From Sphaerisporangium krabiense (lineage in GTDB: Bacteria > Actinomycetota > Actinomycetes > Streptosporangiales > Streptosporangiaceae), in contig NZ_JACHBR010000001.1 of NCBI RefSeq assembly GCF_014200435.1, positions 4,771,001 to 4,835,000 of the forward strand: DNA of 64,000 nt, in the 5' to 3' direction. The position numbers and the translations under genes were made by a program. The notes beneath the pieces are model-generated. The model searched no databases, was not told the DNA's origin, and was given only the letters and a program-made list of their open reading frames with translations. Positions 54,059 to 62,689 of this stretch are shown in pieces. Each line of letters begins with the position of its first letter. Within the stretch, counting starts at the first letter, position 1.

Positions 54059-54129
54059 AGCGGACGACGGGAATCGAACCCGCGTAGCCAGTTTGGAAGA
54101 CTGGGGCTCTACCATTGAGCTACGTCCGC
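54059..54129 (-). tRNA. tRNA-Gly (anticodon UCC)
   Basis: All arms can be drawn on the minus strand: a 7-bp acceptor stem GCGGACG/CGTCCGC, D-arm GCTC/GAGC, anticodon stem CCAGT/ACTGG with loop CTTCCAA (anticodon TCC), and T-arm with GTTCGATTC. The discriminator is U and CCA is not encoded. Confidence 0.97.
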
Positions 54130-54219
54130 GCGAGCCGGTCGCCGTCTGGTCTAGACTTCATCCGGTCGTCAGGACGTAAGCGTACCGGAGTTTCCGAGTG
54201 CGCGAGCGGCCAGGCGTTC

Positions 54220-54293
54220 CGGGGTGTAGCGCAGCTTGGTAGCGCGCCTGCTTTGGGTGCAGGAGATCATCGGTTCAAATCCGGTCACCCCGA
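54220..54293 (+). tRNA. tRNA-Pro (anticodon UGG)
   Basis: The acceptor CGGGGTG/CACCCCG, D-arm GCGC/GCGC, anticodon stem CCTGC/GCAGG with loop TTTGGGT (anticodon TGG), and T-arm CGG-TTCAAAT-CCG are all present. The discriminator is A and CCA is not encoded. It is divergent from tRNA-Gly. Confidence 0.97.
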
Positions 54294-54297
54294 CACA

Positions 54298-54311
54298 CGA
54301 GCCCAGGCTCG
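54298..54311 (+). terminator. Short hairpin after tRNA-Pro
   Basis: CGAGCC-CA-GGCTCG begins 4 nt past the tRNA and can form a compact stem. The following sequence to 54569 holds no recognisable gene. Confidence 0.45.
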
Positions 54312-54569
54312 CCCGCGGCGGCGGGGGAGCGGCCCGGTGGACGTCGTGGCGGTCGTCCGGGGCGGCAGGGCGGCGGGTCCCCGGCCGGACGGCCGGCCCG
54401 TTCGATGCGGCGTCCGTCGCGCGACACCTATTCAAAAGGTGAGATCGCCGTTTGGGCGGGTGCGCACCGTGAGCGCCTGTGCAGACGTCTCCGGCTCGAC
54501 ATCAGCGCGTAACCGGGCCGAAATTTCGACGTAGGCCCAAGGACGTTTTCGTGGCGTTCCAGACGGGGG

Positions 54570-55076
54570 TCAAGCGGAGCCGAAAAGCGCCCAGACGGCC
54601 TTGCCGCCCTCGTCCAGGGCGTCCCATCCCCAGCGCGTGCTGTAGGTCTCCACGATGTGCAGCCCGCGCCCGTGCTCGGAGATGAAATCCGGCTCCTTGG
54701 GCGTCGGGATCTCGTCGCTGGGGTCGGAGACGGCGAGCAGCACGTGCGGCGAGAGGCGCAGCAGGATCAGCGTGATCGGCTGGGCGTCCAGGCGTCGCGG
54801 CCCGCAGATGCCGTAGCGCACGGCGTTGGTGACCAGCTCGGATACGACGAGGACCGCGTCGTCGCAGAGCGGGGCCAGTCCCCAGCGGCCGAGGGTGGTC
54901 CTCGTGACGTCGCGGGCCGTTTTCACGGAATCGGCCTGGGGCCGCAGCGGGCAGGTGGCGGTGTCGCGGCGGAGCGCGGAGCGCATGAGCCGCTGGAAAC
55001 CCACGTCACCGGTCGGTTCGAGACATCGGGCTGCGGATACCGGCTCCAGCATCCCGCTGATACCTCCCGCCGTCAT
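54570..55076 (-). CDS. Anti-sigma-factor-like histidine-kinase ATPase (RsbW type)
   Basis: This 168-residue single GHKL domain has an N-box VLVVSELVTNAVRYG near residue 78, a G1-like VSDPSDEIPTP near 117 and a G2-like HGRGLHIVETYS near 135. Such proteins in actinomycetes are serine kinases/anti-sigma factors or partners of DUF5753 XRE regulators. It is divergent from just such a regulator; the third usual partner (a DUF397 protein) is not seen next to it. Confidence 0.88.
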   Translation of the reverse strand: MTAGGISGMLEPVSAARCLEPTGDVGFQRLMRSALRRDTATCPLRPQADSVKTARDVTRTTLGRWGLAPLCDDAVLVVSELVTNAVRYGICGPRRLDAQPITLILLRLSPHVLLAVSDPSDEIPTPKEPDFISEHGRGLHIVETYSTRWGWDALDEGGKAVWALFGSA

Positions 55077-55111
55077 TGTGAGTCTCCGCGCCCTGTCGTC
55101 TCTTTACGAGT

Positions 55112-55139
55112 TAGTGCACCTTTAGCCCAATATGCACTA
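55112..55139. promoter_or_regulatory. Operator-like inverted repeat TAGTGCA-N14-TGCACTA
   Basis: The exact 7-bp arms at 55112-55118 and 55133-55139 have centres 21 bp apart, in the divergent region between the ATPase and the XRE regulator. It is a strong candidate for the regulator's binding site. Confidence 0.6.
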
Positions 55140-55180
55140 GGCCATCATGGGTCAGTATTGCGGCTCATGCAAGACCCAAA

Positions 55181-55190
55181 TGCACGTGCA
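55181..55190. promoter_or_regulatory. Palindrome TGCACGTGCA
   Basis: This 10-bp perfect palindrome is built of the same TGCAC half-site as the inverted repeat 40 bp away. It may be a second binding site in the same control region. Confidence 0.5.
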
Positions 55191-55348
55191 GCTGCGTCGT
55201 GCAAACGCAAGAGCCGCACCGTTCGCGCTCCGTGAGCACCGGTCACCCGGCCGTCGGAAGGGCGCGCGCACCAGACCTTGTCACGCGGGCCGGAAGTGGT
55301 GACACTGTGTTGGCTGGCCGCGTAGACCCTAGAAGAGAAGGAGGCCGA

Positions 55349-56218
55349 ATGACTCAGTACCAGCCTGGCTCCGGTCCGACGGCCCTCCGCATTCTTCTCG
55401 GCACCCAGCTGCGCCGCCTGCGCGAGGAGAAGGGCATCACACGCGAGGACGCCGGCCACGTGATCCGCGGCTCCGAGTCCAAGATCAGCAGGATGGAGCT
55501 CGGCCGGGTCGGGTTCAAGGAGCGCGACGTCGCCGATCTGCTGGCCTACTACGGGGTCGCCGAGGGCGAGGCGCGCACCGCCGTCATGAACCTGCTGGAG
55601 AGGGCCAACGAACCCGGCTGGTGGCACCGCTTCAACGACCTCCTCCCCTCGTGGTTCCAGGCGTACGTCGGCCTTGAGGAGGCGGCGGCCCGCATCCGCA
55701 CCTACGAGGTGCAGTTCATCCCGGGCCTGCTGCAGACCAAGGAGTACGCCCGCGCCGTCATCACCGCGGGCGCCGCGGGCATCGGCCCCGCCGAGATCTC
55801 GCGTCGCGTCGACCTGCGCATGGAGCGCCAGCGCGTCCTCGACCGCGACGACGGCCCCATCTTCTGGGCCGTCATCGACGAGGCCGCGCTGCGGCGTCCC
55901 ATCGGGGGGACCGACGTGATGCGCGGCCAGCTGGAGCATCTGCTCGAACTCATGCGCCAGCCGAAGATCACCATCCAGGTCATGCCGTTCAGCTTCGGCG
56001 GTCACAGCGCCGAGGGCGGCGCCTTCAGCATCCTGCGCTTCCACGACAACGACCTGCCGGACGTGGTGTACGTCGAGCAACTCGCGAGCGCGCTCTACCT
56101 CGACAAACGCGAGGAAGTGGACCGTTACAGCGAGGTGATGGAGCGGCTGTGCGCCGTCAGCACCACCCCCGAGGCCACCGTCGATATCTTGCAGAAGATC
56201 ATCTCTGACCGAATGTGA
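55349..56218 (+). CDS. XRE-family regulator with DUF5753 (Scr1-type) domain
   Basis: In this 289-residue protein an N-terminal helix-turn-helix (QLRRLREEKGITREDAGHVI and SESKISRMELGRV) is followed by DUF5753. Its typical motifs here are WFQAYVGLEEAAARIRTYEV, the FIPGLLQTKEYAR segment and QVMPFSFGGHSAEGGAFSIL. The ATG follows GAAGGAGG by six bases. Such regulators are numerous in Streptomyces relatives and affect development or antibiotic production. It pairs with the divergent anti-sigma-like ATPase. Confidence 0.93.
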   Translation: MTQYQPGSGPTALRILLGTQLRRLREEKGITREDAGHVIRGSESKISRMELGRVGFKERDVADLLAYYGVAEGEARTAVMNLLERANEPGWWHRFNDLLPSWFQAYVGLEEAAARIRTYEVQFIPGLLQTKEYARAVITAGAAGIGPAEISRRVDLRMERQRVLDRDDGPIFWAVIDEAALRRPIGGTDVMRGQLEHLLELMRQPKITIQVMPFSFGGHSAEGGAFSILRFHDNDLPDVVYVEQLASALYLDKREEVDRYSEVMERLCAVSTTPEATVDILQKIISDRM

Positions 56219-56253
56219 CGCCTGTCGATGACGCCGGAGGTGCCCGTCTGCCC

Positions 56254-56259
56254 TAGACT
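56254..56259 (+). promoter_or_regulatory. Putative -10 box for tig
   Basis: TAGACT fits TANNNT. A start near 56266 would give a leader of about 160 nt that includes the hairpin at 56292-56312. No good -35 is seen. Confidence 0.4.
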
Positions 56260-56291
56260 GGCATGCGGCGCTGGACACCCGCCACAGTTGA

Positions 56292-56312
56292 GCACGCCCG
56301 AGCCGGGCGTGC
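56292..56312 (+). terminator. 9-bp hairpin between the XRE gene and tig
   Basis: GCACGCCCG (56292-56300) pairs exactly with CGGGCGTGC (56304-56312) over a 3-nt loop. It may end the XRE transcript, or sit in the tig leader if the promoter at 56254 is used. Confidence 0.65.
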
Positions 56313-56425
56313 CCGCTGGCTGTGCACTGAGCCGCCCAAGTGGGCGCGGCGCGCGATCGTGTCGCGGTGGCCGTACGGCATGACGCGCCCGCGATCACCA
56401 GAAGCTTGATCAAGGAGACCACCCC

Positions 56426-57799
56426 GTGAAGACCGCTGTCGAGGAGCTCAGCCCCACCCGGGTGAAGCTCACCGTCGAGGTGCCGTTCGAGGAGCTCGAG
56501 ACGAGCATGCAGGCGGCGTACAAGAAGGTCGCGCAGCAGGTGCGCGTGCCCGGCTTCCGCCCCGGCAAGGTTCCCGCCCGCATCATCGAGCAGCGCTTCG
56601 GCCGCGCGGTGGTCCTGGAGGAGACGCTCAACGACGCCCTGCCGAAGCTGTACGGCAAGGCCGTCGACGAGAGCGACGTCTTCCCCGTCAGCCAGCCGGA
56701 GATCGAGGTCACCAAGATCGACGACGGCAAGGAGGTGGAGTTCACCGCCGAGGTGGACGTCCGCCCCGCCTTCGACGTCCCCGACTACAAGGACATCGAG
56801 GTGACCGTCCCCTCCTCGGAGGTCTCGGACGAGGACATCGACACGCAGGTCGACGCGCTGCGTCAGCGCTTCGCCACGCTGGCCGGCGTCGAGCGCGCCG
56901 CCGGCAACGGCGACTACGTCGTCATGGACCTCGCCGCCACGATCGACGGCAAGAACATCGAGGAGCAGCAGGCCTCCGACGTCTCCTACGAGGTCGGCGC
57001 GGGCTCGGTGCTCCAGGGCCTCGACGACGCCCTGGTCGGCATGGCCGCCGGCGACGAGAAGACCTTCACCACCACGCTGGTGGGCGGCGAGAACGCCGGC
57101 GAGGAGGCCGACGTCACCATCAAGGTCAAGAACGTCAAGGAGAAGGTCCTCCCCGAGCTCGACGACGAGTTCGCCGGTCTGGCGAGCGAGTTCGACACCC
57201 TGCAGGAGCTGCGCGACAGCATCCGCGAGCAGGCCCGCCGCAACAAGCTCATCGACCAGGTCGTGCAGGCCCGCGAGAACGCTCTGACGGCTCTGCTGGA
57301 CCAGATCGACATCCCGCTGCCCGACAGCGCCCTCAGCGCCGAGGTGGACGCCCGCAAGCACAATCTGGAGCACCAGATCGGTGAGAGCGGTCTGAGCCGT
57401 GAGGCGTTCTTCCGGCTCTACCAGACCACCGAGGAAGAGCGCTTCGCCGAGTTCGACGAGAACTCCCGCAAGGCGATCAAGACCGGCTTCGTGCTCGACA
57501 AGATCGTCAAGCAGGAGGATCTGGGCGTCAGCGAGCAGGAGCTGACCAACTTCGTGGTGCGCCGCGCCGCCCAGCTCGGCGTCGCCCCGAACACGCTCGC
57601 TCAGCACCTCGCCGACAACGACCAGCTCACCCTGGCCATGGTCGAGATCGTCCGTGACAAGGCCAAGACCGTCATCGGCGACGCCGCCAAGGTGACCGAC
57701 GAGGACGGCAACGAGGTCGACCTCAAGGCCATCTACGCCGAGCTGAACGCCGAGGAGGAGGCCGCGGAGGACGCCCCGGCCGCTCAGGGCGCCGAGTGA
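56426..57799 (+). CDS. tig: Trigger factor
   Basis: This 457-residue ribosome-associated chaperone has an N-terminal ribosome-binding domain with the signature VRVPGFRPGKVPARIIEQRF (residues 38-57). A PPIase (FKBP-like) domain occupies about 150-245 and is followed by helical C-terminal arms. The acidic tail (EEEAAEDAPAAQGAE) is typical of actinobacteria. GTG 56426 has AAGGAG seven bases upstream. It precedes the clp genes, as in most actinomycetes. Confidence 0.97.
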   Translation: MKTAVEELSPTRVKLTVEVPFEELETSMQAAYKKVAQQVRVPGFRPGKVPARIIEQRFGRAVVLEETLNDALPKLYGKAVDESDVFPVSQPEIEVTKIDDGKEVEFTAEVDVRPAFDVPDYKDIEVTVPSSEVSDEDIDTQVDALRQRFATLAGVERAAGNGDYVVMDLAATIDGKNIEEQQASDVSYEVGAGSVLQGLDDALVGMAAGDEKTFTTTLVGGENAGEEADVTIKVKNVKEKVLPELDDEFAGLASEFDTLQELRDSIREQARRNKLIDQVVQARENALTALLDQIDIPLPDSALSAEVDARKHNLEHQIGESGLSREAFFRLYQTTEEERFAEFDENSRKAIKTGFVLDKIVKQEDLGVSEQELTNFVVRRAAQLGVAPNTLAQHLADNDQLTLAMVEIVRDKAKTVIGDAAKVTDEDGNEVDLKAIYAELNAEEEAAEDAPAAQGAE

Positions 57800-57849
57800 C
57801 CTGCGCGTCCTGGCTCTGAGGCGCGGCCCGCGCCTCCGTGTGATCGTCC

Positions 57850-57880
57850 ATGCCCTCACCGTGGTGCACGGTGAGGGCAT
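57850..57880 (+). terminator. Strong terminator after tig
   Basis: ATGCCCTCACCGT (57850-57862) pairs exactly with ACGGTGAGGGCAT (57868-57880) over a 5-nt loop. It separates tig from the antiporter gene. Confidence 0.9.
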
Positions 57881-57982
57881 TGGCGTTTAGCGCGACATAC
57901 GCACCCTTGTGCAACCTTTGTGGTGATTGTTGCGGTATCCGGGGCAACTCCCGACTGTGGGAGCGGGCTACCGGGGGCGCCG

Positions 57983-59557
57983 GTGATAGAGGCATACCTC
58001 ATCGTGGCGGTCGCGGTCGCCGTGATGATGCTGGTCGGACGGGCGGTGGCGCGCGGGACGGGCATACCGTCGGCGATCCCCCTCGTCCTGCTCGGCGTCG
58101 CGGCGAGCTTCGTGCCCACCATGTCCAAGGCCGTGGTGCCGCCCGAGTTCATCCTCAACCTGTACCTCCCCCTGCTGGTCTACCGCGCCGCCTTCCTCAC
58201 CGCCCCCCGGGAGACCAAGGAGGACGCGGTCCCCATCTCGGTGATGGCCTTCGGCCTCACCTGCGCCACCGCCCTCGCGGTCATGGCCGCCGTACGCCTC
58301 GTCCTGCCGGAGGTCGGCTGGCCCGTGGCGCTCGCCCTCGGCGCCGCCGTCGCCCCCACCGACCCGGTGTCGGCCACGTCGATCATGCGCCGCCTCGGCA
58401 CCCCGCGCCGCCTGGTGACGATCCTGGAGGGCGAGAGCCTCGTCAACGACGCCGTGGCGCTCACCCTGTTCGGCCTGGCCCTCACGGCGCTCATCGAGCC
58501 CGTCACGCTCGCCGCCGGCGCCCTGCTGCTCGTGCGCGTCGTCGCGGGCGGCGTGCTGTACGGCCTCGCGCTCGGCTGGGTGGTCGGCAGGCTCCGCGGC
58601 CGGATCACCGACCCGGGCGCGCAGATCGTGCTCTCGCTGATCACGCCGTTCGTCGCCTACCTGCCCGCCGAGCACTTCGGCCTCTCCGGCGTGCTCGCCA
58701 CGATCAGCACCGGCTTCTATTTGGGCACGCGCGCCCACGGACTGCTCCAGCCCGCCTCCCGGCTCACCGGCAACGCCTTCTGGGAGGTGCTGGTGCTGCT
58801 CCTGGAGTCCAGCCTGTTCGTGTTGCTCGGGCTGGAGATCCGCCAGGTGATCGCCGGGGTGTCGAACTACTCGGTCGGCATGCTGGCCACGACGGCGGTG
58901 GTCGTCCTCGCCGCGGTGGTGGTGCTGCGTCTGCTGTGGACCATGATCGCCTTCCGGCTGGCTCGGTGGCTGCCGGGCAGGCACCTGTCGTTCGACCGCG
59001 TCGGCAGGCGTGAGCGGCTGGTGATGGGCTGGGCGGGCATGCGGGGCGCCATCACGCTCGCGGTCGCGCTGTCCATCCCGTTGAGCGTGGCCAACCGGCC
59101 GCTGATGATCTTCCTGGCCGCGGTGGTGGTCCTCGTGACCCTGCTCGGACAGGCGACCACGCTCGCGCCCCTGCTGCGACGCCTCGGGCTCGGCGAATCC
59201 AAGAAGGCCGTCCTCGAGGAGGCACGCGCCCGCCGGGCCACCGCCGAGGCCGCGCTGTCGCGCCTGGAGGACCTCGCCTCCGACGACCGGGTCGACGAGC
59301 ACACCGCCGAGGTTTTCCGCCAGCTTTACGAACTTCGCCTCGACCGCGCCCGCGCCGTCCTGGAGGAGAGCGACGGCGACGAGGACAAGGGGCTCGACGA
59401 GCCGGGCCTGCGCTGGCTGCGCAAGCAACTCGCCCGTGCGCAACGGGAGGAAGTGGACGAGCTGTACGCCAAAGGCAAGATCAGCGCGACCACCCAGCGG
59501 CACCTCATCCACGAGCTTGACCTGGAGGAGCGCCGCCGCGCGTCGGATTCGCAGTGA
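57983..59557 (+). CDS. Na+/H+ antiporter (CPA1/NhaP type)
   Basis: This 524-residue membrane protein has about 12 hydrophobic helices. The ion-binding region LALGAAVAPTDPVSATSI near residue 127 and LEGESLVNDAVALTLF near 152 are diagnostic of CPA1 exchangers. A charged cytosolic tail of about 120 residues follows. GTG 57983 is chosen because GGGGG lies five bases upstream and the first helix follows directly; GTG 57920 would add 21 residues. It is inserted between tig and clpP1. Confidence 0.93.
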   Translation: MIEAYLIVAVAVAVMMLVGRAVARGTGIPSAIPLVLLGVAASFVPTMSKAVVPPEFILNLYLPLLVYRAAFLTAPRETKEDAVPISVMAFGLTCATALAVMAAVRLVLPEVGWPVALALGAAVAPTDPVSATSIMRRLGTPRRLVTILEGESLVNDAVALTLFGLALTALIEPVTLAAGALLLVRVVAGGVLYGLALGWVVGRLRGRITDPGAQIVLSLITPFVAYLPAEHFGLSGVLATISTGFYLGTRAHGLLQPASRLTGNAFWEVLVLLLESSLFVLLGLEIRQVIAGVSNYSVGMLATTAVVVLAAVVVLRLLWTMIAFRLARWLPGRHLSFDRVGRRERLVMGWAGMRGAITLAVALSIPLSVANRPLMIFLAAVVVLVTLLGQATTLAPLLRRLGLGESKKAVLEEARARRATAEAALSRLEDLASDDRVDEHTAEVFRQLYELRLDRARAVLEESDGDEDKGLDEPGLRWLRKQLARAQREEVDELYAKGKISATTQRHLIHELDLEERRRASDSQ

Positions 59558-59571
59558 GCTTTCGACACCTG

Positions 59572-59585
59572 CGCCGTCAGCGAAC
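59572..59585 (-). promoter_or_regulatory. ClgR operator upstream of clpP1P2
   Basis: On the minus strand the sequence is GTTCGC-TGACG-GCG, exactly the GTTCGC-N5-GCG element reported for ClgR of Streptomyces. It lies immediately upstream of the putative clpP1 -35, the normal position for an activator. Confidence 0.75.
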
Positions 59586-59601
59586 AGTGTTGAGACCGGG
59601 C

Positions 59602-59629
59602 CTGACCGGTGCTTGCCGCGCGTTAAGGT
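59602..59629 (+). promoter_or_regulatory. Candidate clpP1P2 promoter
   Basis: CTGACC (59602-59607) and TAAGGT (59624-59629) are 16 bp apart. The ClgR box ends 17 bp upstream of the -35. Confidence 0.55.
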
Positions 59630-59673
59630 CACAAGCAACGCCCATCGATTACGACGCATCGGAAGGTGACGCT

Positions 59674-60318
59674 GTGACCAGCCCGCCGACCTCATACCAG
59701 CCCGCCAGCTTCGGGCCGGAGTCCCGGGGCCGTGAGAACGGCTCGTTCCGGCTGGAGGACCAGCTTTACAACCGTCTGTTGCGTGAGCGCATCGTGGTGC
59801 TCGGCACCCAGGTGGACGACGAGGTCGCCAACCGCATCTGCGCCGAGCTGCTGCTGCTGGCCGCCGACGATGCCGATCGCGACATCTGGCTCTACATCAA
59901 CTCGCCAGGCGGTTCGGTGACGGCCGGCATGGCGATTTACGACATGATGGAGTATGTGCCGAACAATGTCTGCACGGTGGCCATGGGACTCGCCGCCTCG
60001 ATGGGACAGTTCCTCCTGTGCGCCGGGGCACACGGCAAGCGCTACGCGCTTCCGCACGCCCGCATCATGATGCACCAGCCATCCGGCGGCATCGGCGGCA
60101 CGGCCGCGGACATCGCGATCCAGGCGGAGCAGATGCTCTACGTCAAGAAGACCTTGGCCGAGCGCATCGCCCACCACACCGGCCAGCAGCTCGACCAGAT
60201 CGAGAAGGATTCCGACCGGGACCGCTGGTTCACCGCCGAAGAGGCCAAGGACTACGGCTTCATCGACCACGTCGTGCGCAGCGCCCGGCAGGTGCCCTCT
60301 GAGGGCGCCGTCTCCTGA
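59674..60318 (+). CDS. clpP1: ATP-dependent Clp protease proteolytic subunit 1
   Basis: This 214-residue serine protease subunit has the nucleophile in [12 protein letters not shown], the histidine in [11 protein letters not shown] and the aspartate in the [17 protein letters not shown] region. [18 protein letters not shown] forms the oxyanion hole. GTG 59674 lies behind GGAAGG. It has an N-terminal extension of about 20 residues that may be processed. It pairs with clpP2 (11 bp gap), as the hetero-tetradecamer does in actinobacteria. Confidence 0.97.
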   Translation: MTSPPTSYQPASFGPESRGRENGSFRLEDQLYNRLLRERIVVLGTQVDDEVANRICAELLLLAADDADRDIWLYINSPGGSVTAGMAIYDMMEYVPNNVCTVAMGLAASMGQFLLCAGAHGKRYALPHARIMMHQPSGGIGGTAADIAIQAEQMLYVKKTLAERIAHHTGQQLDQIEKDSDRDRWFTAEEAKDYGFIDHVVRSARQVPSEGAVS

Positions 60319-60329
60319 AGGGACAATTC

Positions 60330-60974
60330 GTGAGTGACCTGATCCGGCCGGGAGACATCAACGGCCGTTACATCATCCCTTCGTTCGTCGAACGCACCAC
60401 GTACGGCGTCAAGGAGATGAACCCTTACAACAAGCTCTTCGAGGACCGCATCATCTTCCTCGGAGTGCAGATCGACGACGCGTCGGCGAACGACGTCATG
60501 GCCCAGCTCCTGACGCTGGAGTCGCTCGATCCCGACCGTGACATCAGCATCTACATCAACTCGCCCGGCGGCTCGTTCACGGCCATGACGGCGATCTACG
60601 ACACGATGCAGTTCGTCAGGCCCGAGATCCAGACGGTCTGCCTCGGCCAGGCGGCGTCGGCCGCGGCCGTGCTGCTCGCCGGCGGCACGCCGGGCAAGCG
60701 CTTCGCGCTCCCGAACGCCCGCATGCTGATCCACCAGCCCTCCACCGAGGGCGGGGGCCAGGGCAGCGACATCGAGATCCAGGCCCGCGAGATCCTGCGC
60801 ATGCGCTCGCTCCTGGAGGAGATCGTCGCCCGCCACTCGGGCAAGTCGCCCGAGCAGGTCCGCCGCGACATCGAGCGCGACAAGATTCTCAACGCCGACG
60901 AGGCCAAGGAGTACGGCCTCATCGACGACATCATCCCCTCACGGAAGAAGCGCGCTCAAGCGGTTGCTTCCTGA
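60330..60974 (+). CDS. clpP2: ATP-dependent Clp protease proteolytic subunit 2
   Basis: In this 214-residue protein the catalytic serine is in [15 protein letters not shown], the histidine in [12 protein letters not shown] and the aspartate in the [16 protein letters not shown] region. It partners ClpP1; in mycobacteria the ClpX/ClpC1 ATPases dock on the ClpP2 ring. GTG 60330 follows GAAGGGA. A large hairpin terminator follows the gene, so clpX probably has its own promoter. Confidence 0.97.
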   Translation: MSDLIRPGDINGRYIIPSFVERTTYGVKEMNPYNKLFEDRIIFLGVQIDDASANDVMAQLLTLESLDPDRDISIYINSPGGSFTAMTAIYDTMQFVRPEIQTVCLGQAASAAAVLLAGGTPGKRFALPNARMLIHQPSTEGGGQGSDIEIQAREILRMRSLLEEIVARHSGKSPEQVRRDIERDKILNADEAKEYGLIDDIIPSRKKRAQAVAS

Positions 60975-60984
60975 GGACGCGGAT

Positions 60985-61023
60985 CGCACCGGAACGGTGC
61001 CCAATTGGGCACGTTCCGGTGCG
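60985..61023 (+). terminator. Strong terminator after clpP2
   Basis: A 17-bp stem with one bulged G runs from CGCACCGGAAC and GTGCCC on the left to GGGCAC and GTTCCGGTGCG on the right, closed by an AATT loop. It occupies most of the gap before clpX. Confidence 0.9.
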
Positions 61024-61154
61024 ACTCACCGCTAGGGGGCGCACTGAGGGCCCAGAAGACGGTAACGTCGAAACCTGAGCGGGATGACTTTTCGGACCGA
61101 GTCCGCAAGATTCGGATCGCGGAGCAGGCGGTCCCACGCAAAGGAGTATCTGGG

Positions 61155-62438
61155 GTGGCACGCATCGGCGACGGCGGAGACCTGCTGAAGTGCTCGTTCT
61201 GCGGGAAGAGCCAGAAGCAAGTCAAGAAGCTCATCGCCGGACCAGGCGTCTACATCTGCGATGAGTGCATCGATCTCTGCAACGAGATCATCGAGGAGGA
61301 GCTCTCCGAGTCCTCCGAGCTCAAGTGGGACAGTCTCCCCAAGCCGAGAGAGATCTTCGAGTTCCTGGACGCTTATGTCATCGGCCAGGACAAGGCGAAG
61401 AAGGCCCTCTCGGTGGCGGTGTACAACCACTACAAGCGGGTGCAGTCCGGCGAACGCGGCCGAGACGACGGTCTGGAGGTGGGCAAGTCCAACATCCTTC
61501 TCCTCGGCCCGACAGGCTCGGGCAAGACCTTGCTCGCGCAGACTCTCGCCAAGATGCTGAACGTGCCGTTCGCCATCGCGGACGCCACGGCGCTCACCGA
61601 GGCGGGTTACGTCGGCGAGGACGTCGAGAACATCCTCCTGAAACTGATCCAGGCCGCTGACTACGACGTCAAGAAGGCCGAGACGGGCATCATCTACATC
61701 GACGAGGTCGACAAGATAGCCCGGAAGAGCGAGAACCCTTCGATCACGCGCGACGTGTCCGGCGAAGGTGTGCAACAGGCCCTGCTGAAGATCCTCGAGG
61801 GCACGACCGCCTCGGTCCCGCCGCAGGGCGGCCGCAAGCACCCGCACCAGGAGTTCATCCAGATCGACACCACCAACGTGCTGTTCATCTGCGGTGGGGC
61901 GTTCGCGGGGCTTGAAAAGATCATCGAGTCGCGCATCGGCAAGAAGGGGATCGGCTTCAACGCCATCCTCCACTCCAAGGACGAGATCGACGCCTCGGAC
62001 ATCTTCTCGGACGTCATGCCCGAGGACCTGCTGAAGTTCGGCATGATCCCCGAGTTCGTCGGCCGTCTGCCGATCATCACGAGCGTGCACAACCTCGACC
62101 GCGACGCGCTGATCCAGATCCTCACCGAGCCGAGGAACGCTCTGGTCAAGCAGTACCGCCGGCTGTTCGAGCTCGACAACGTCGAGCTGGAGTTCACCGA
62201 CGACGCCCTGGAGGCCATCGCCGACCAGGCCATCCTGCGGGGCACGGGCGCCCGCGGGCTGCGCGCCATCATGGAGGAGGTCCTCCTCTCGGTGATGTAC
62301 GAGGTGCCGTCCCGCCAGGACGTCGCGCGGGTGGTCATCACCCGTGAGTCCGTGCTGGAGCACGTGAACCCCACGCTGGTCCCGCGGGACCAGCTCAATG
62401 CCAAGCAGCAGCGCGCTCCCCGGGAGAAGTCCGCCTGA
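61155..62438 (+). CDS. clpX: ATP-dependent Clp protease ATP-binding subunit ClpX
   Basis: This 427-residue AAA+ unfoldase has an N-terminal C4 zinc finger (CSFCGKS and [10 protein letters not shown], residues 13-41), Walker A GPTGSGKT near 118, Walker [10 protein letters not shown] near 178 and a pore-loop GYVGEDVE near 152. An IGF-type ClpP-docking loop is present as IGKKGIGFN near 264. It delivers substrates to ClpP1P2. GTG 61155 has AAGGAG eight bases upstream. Confidence 0.98.
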   Translation: MARIGDGGDLLKCSFCGKSQKQVKKLIAGPGVYICDECIDLCNEIIEEELSESSELKWDSLPKPREIFEFLDAYVIGQDKAKKALSVAVYNHYKRVQSGERGRDDGLEVGKSNILLLGPTGSGKTLLAQTLAKMLNVPFAIADATALTEAGYVGEDVENILLKLIQAADYDVKKAETGIIYIDEVDKIARKSENPSITRDVSGEGVQQALLKILEGTTASVPPQGGRKHPHQEFIQIDTTNVLFICGGAFAGLEKIIESRIGKKGIGFNAILHSKDEIDASDIFSDVMPEDLLKFGMIPEFVGRLPIITSVHNLDRDALIQILTEPRNALVKQYRRLFELDNVELEFTDDALEAIADQAILRGTGARGLRAIMEEVLLSVMYEVPSRQDVARVVITRESVLEHVNPTLVPRDQLNAKQQRAPREKSA

Positions 62439-62476
62439 CCGGCGGCTCCCGCACGCGCACCAGGCCGCATGAACGC

Positions 62477-62500
62477 GTGAGCGGAGGGGCGACCGCTCAC
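62477..62500 (+). terminator. Terminator after clpX
   Basis: GTGAGCGG (62477-62484) pairs exactly with CCGCTCAC (62493-62500) over an 8-nt loop, 38 bp beyond the clpX stop. Confidence 0.7.
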
Positions 62501-62675
62501 CGTCATGGCACGCGCCCGTGCCGTCTTACCGGCACGTGTCGATCGGGTGCCCGACAGGTTACGTAACGTAGTACAGGGCGTTATTGGTCCGCCGAATGCG
62601 CGTTTTTGTGCCTCGCGCCCGTATATCCGGTTACGGGCCTGTGCGGACGCGACACGGGCAAGGGGGCGGCCTCCC

Positions 62676-62681
62676 TACAAT
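62676..62681 (+). promoter_or_regulatory. Putative -10 box for leaderless valS
   Basis: TACAAT ends 8 nt before the GTG at 62690, with no ribosome-binding site near the start. This suggests transcription begins at the start codon. Confidence 0.5.
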
Positions 62682-62689
62682 TGGTGACT

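Noticed and set aside
61005..61154. An upstream start for clpX within the hairpin region
   Set aside because: The frame is open, but the GTG at 61155 has AAGGAG at proper spacing and gives the normal ClpX N-terminus; upstream codons overlap the clpP2 terminator.
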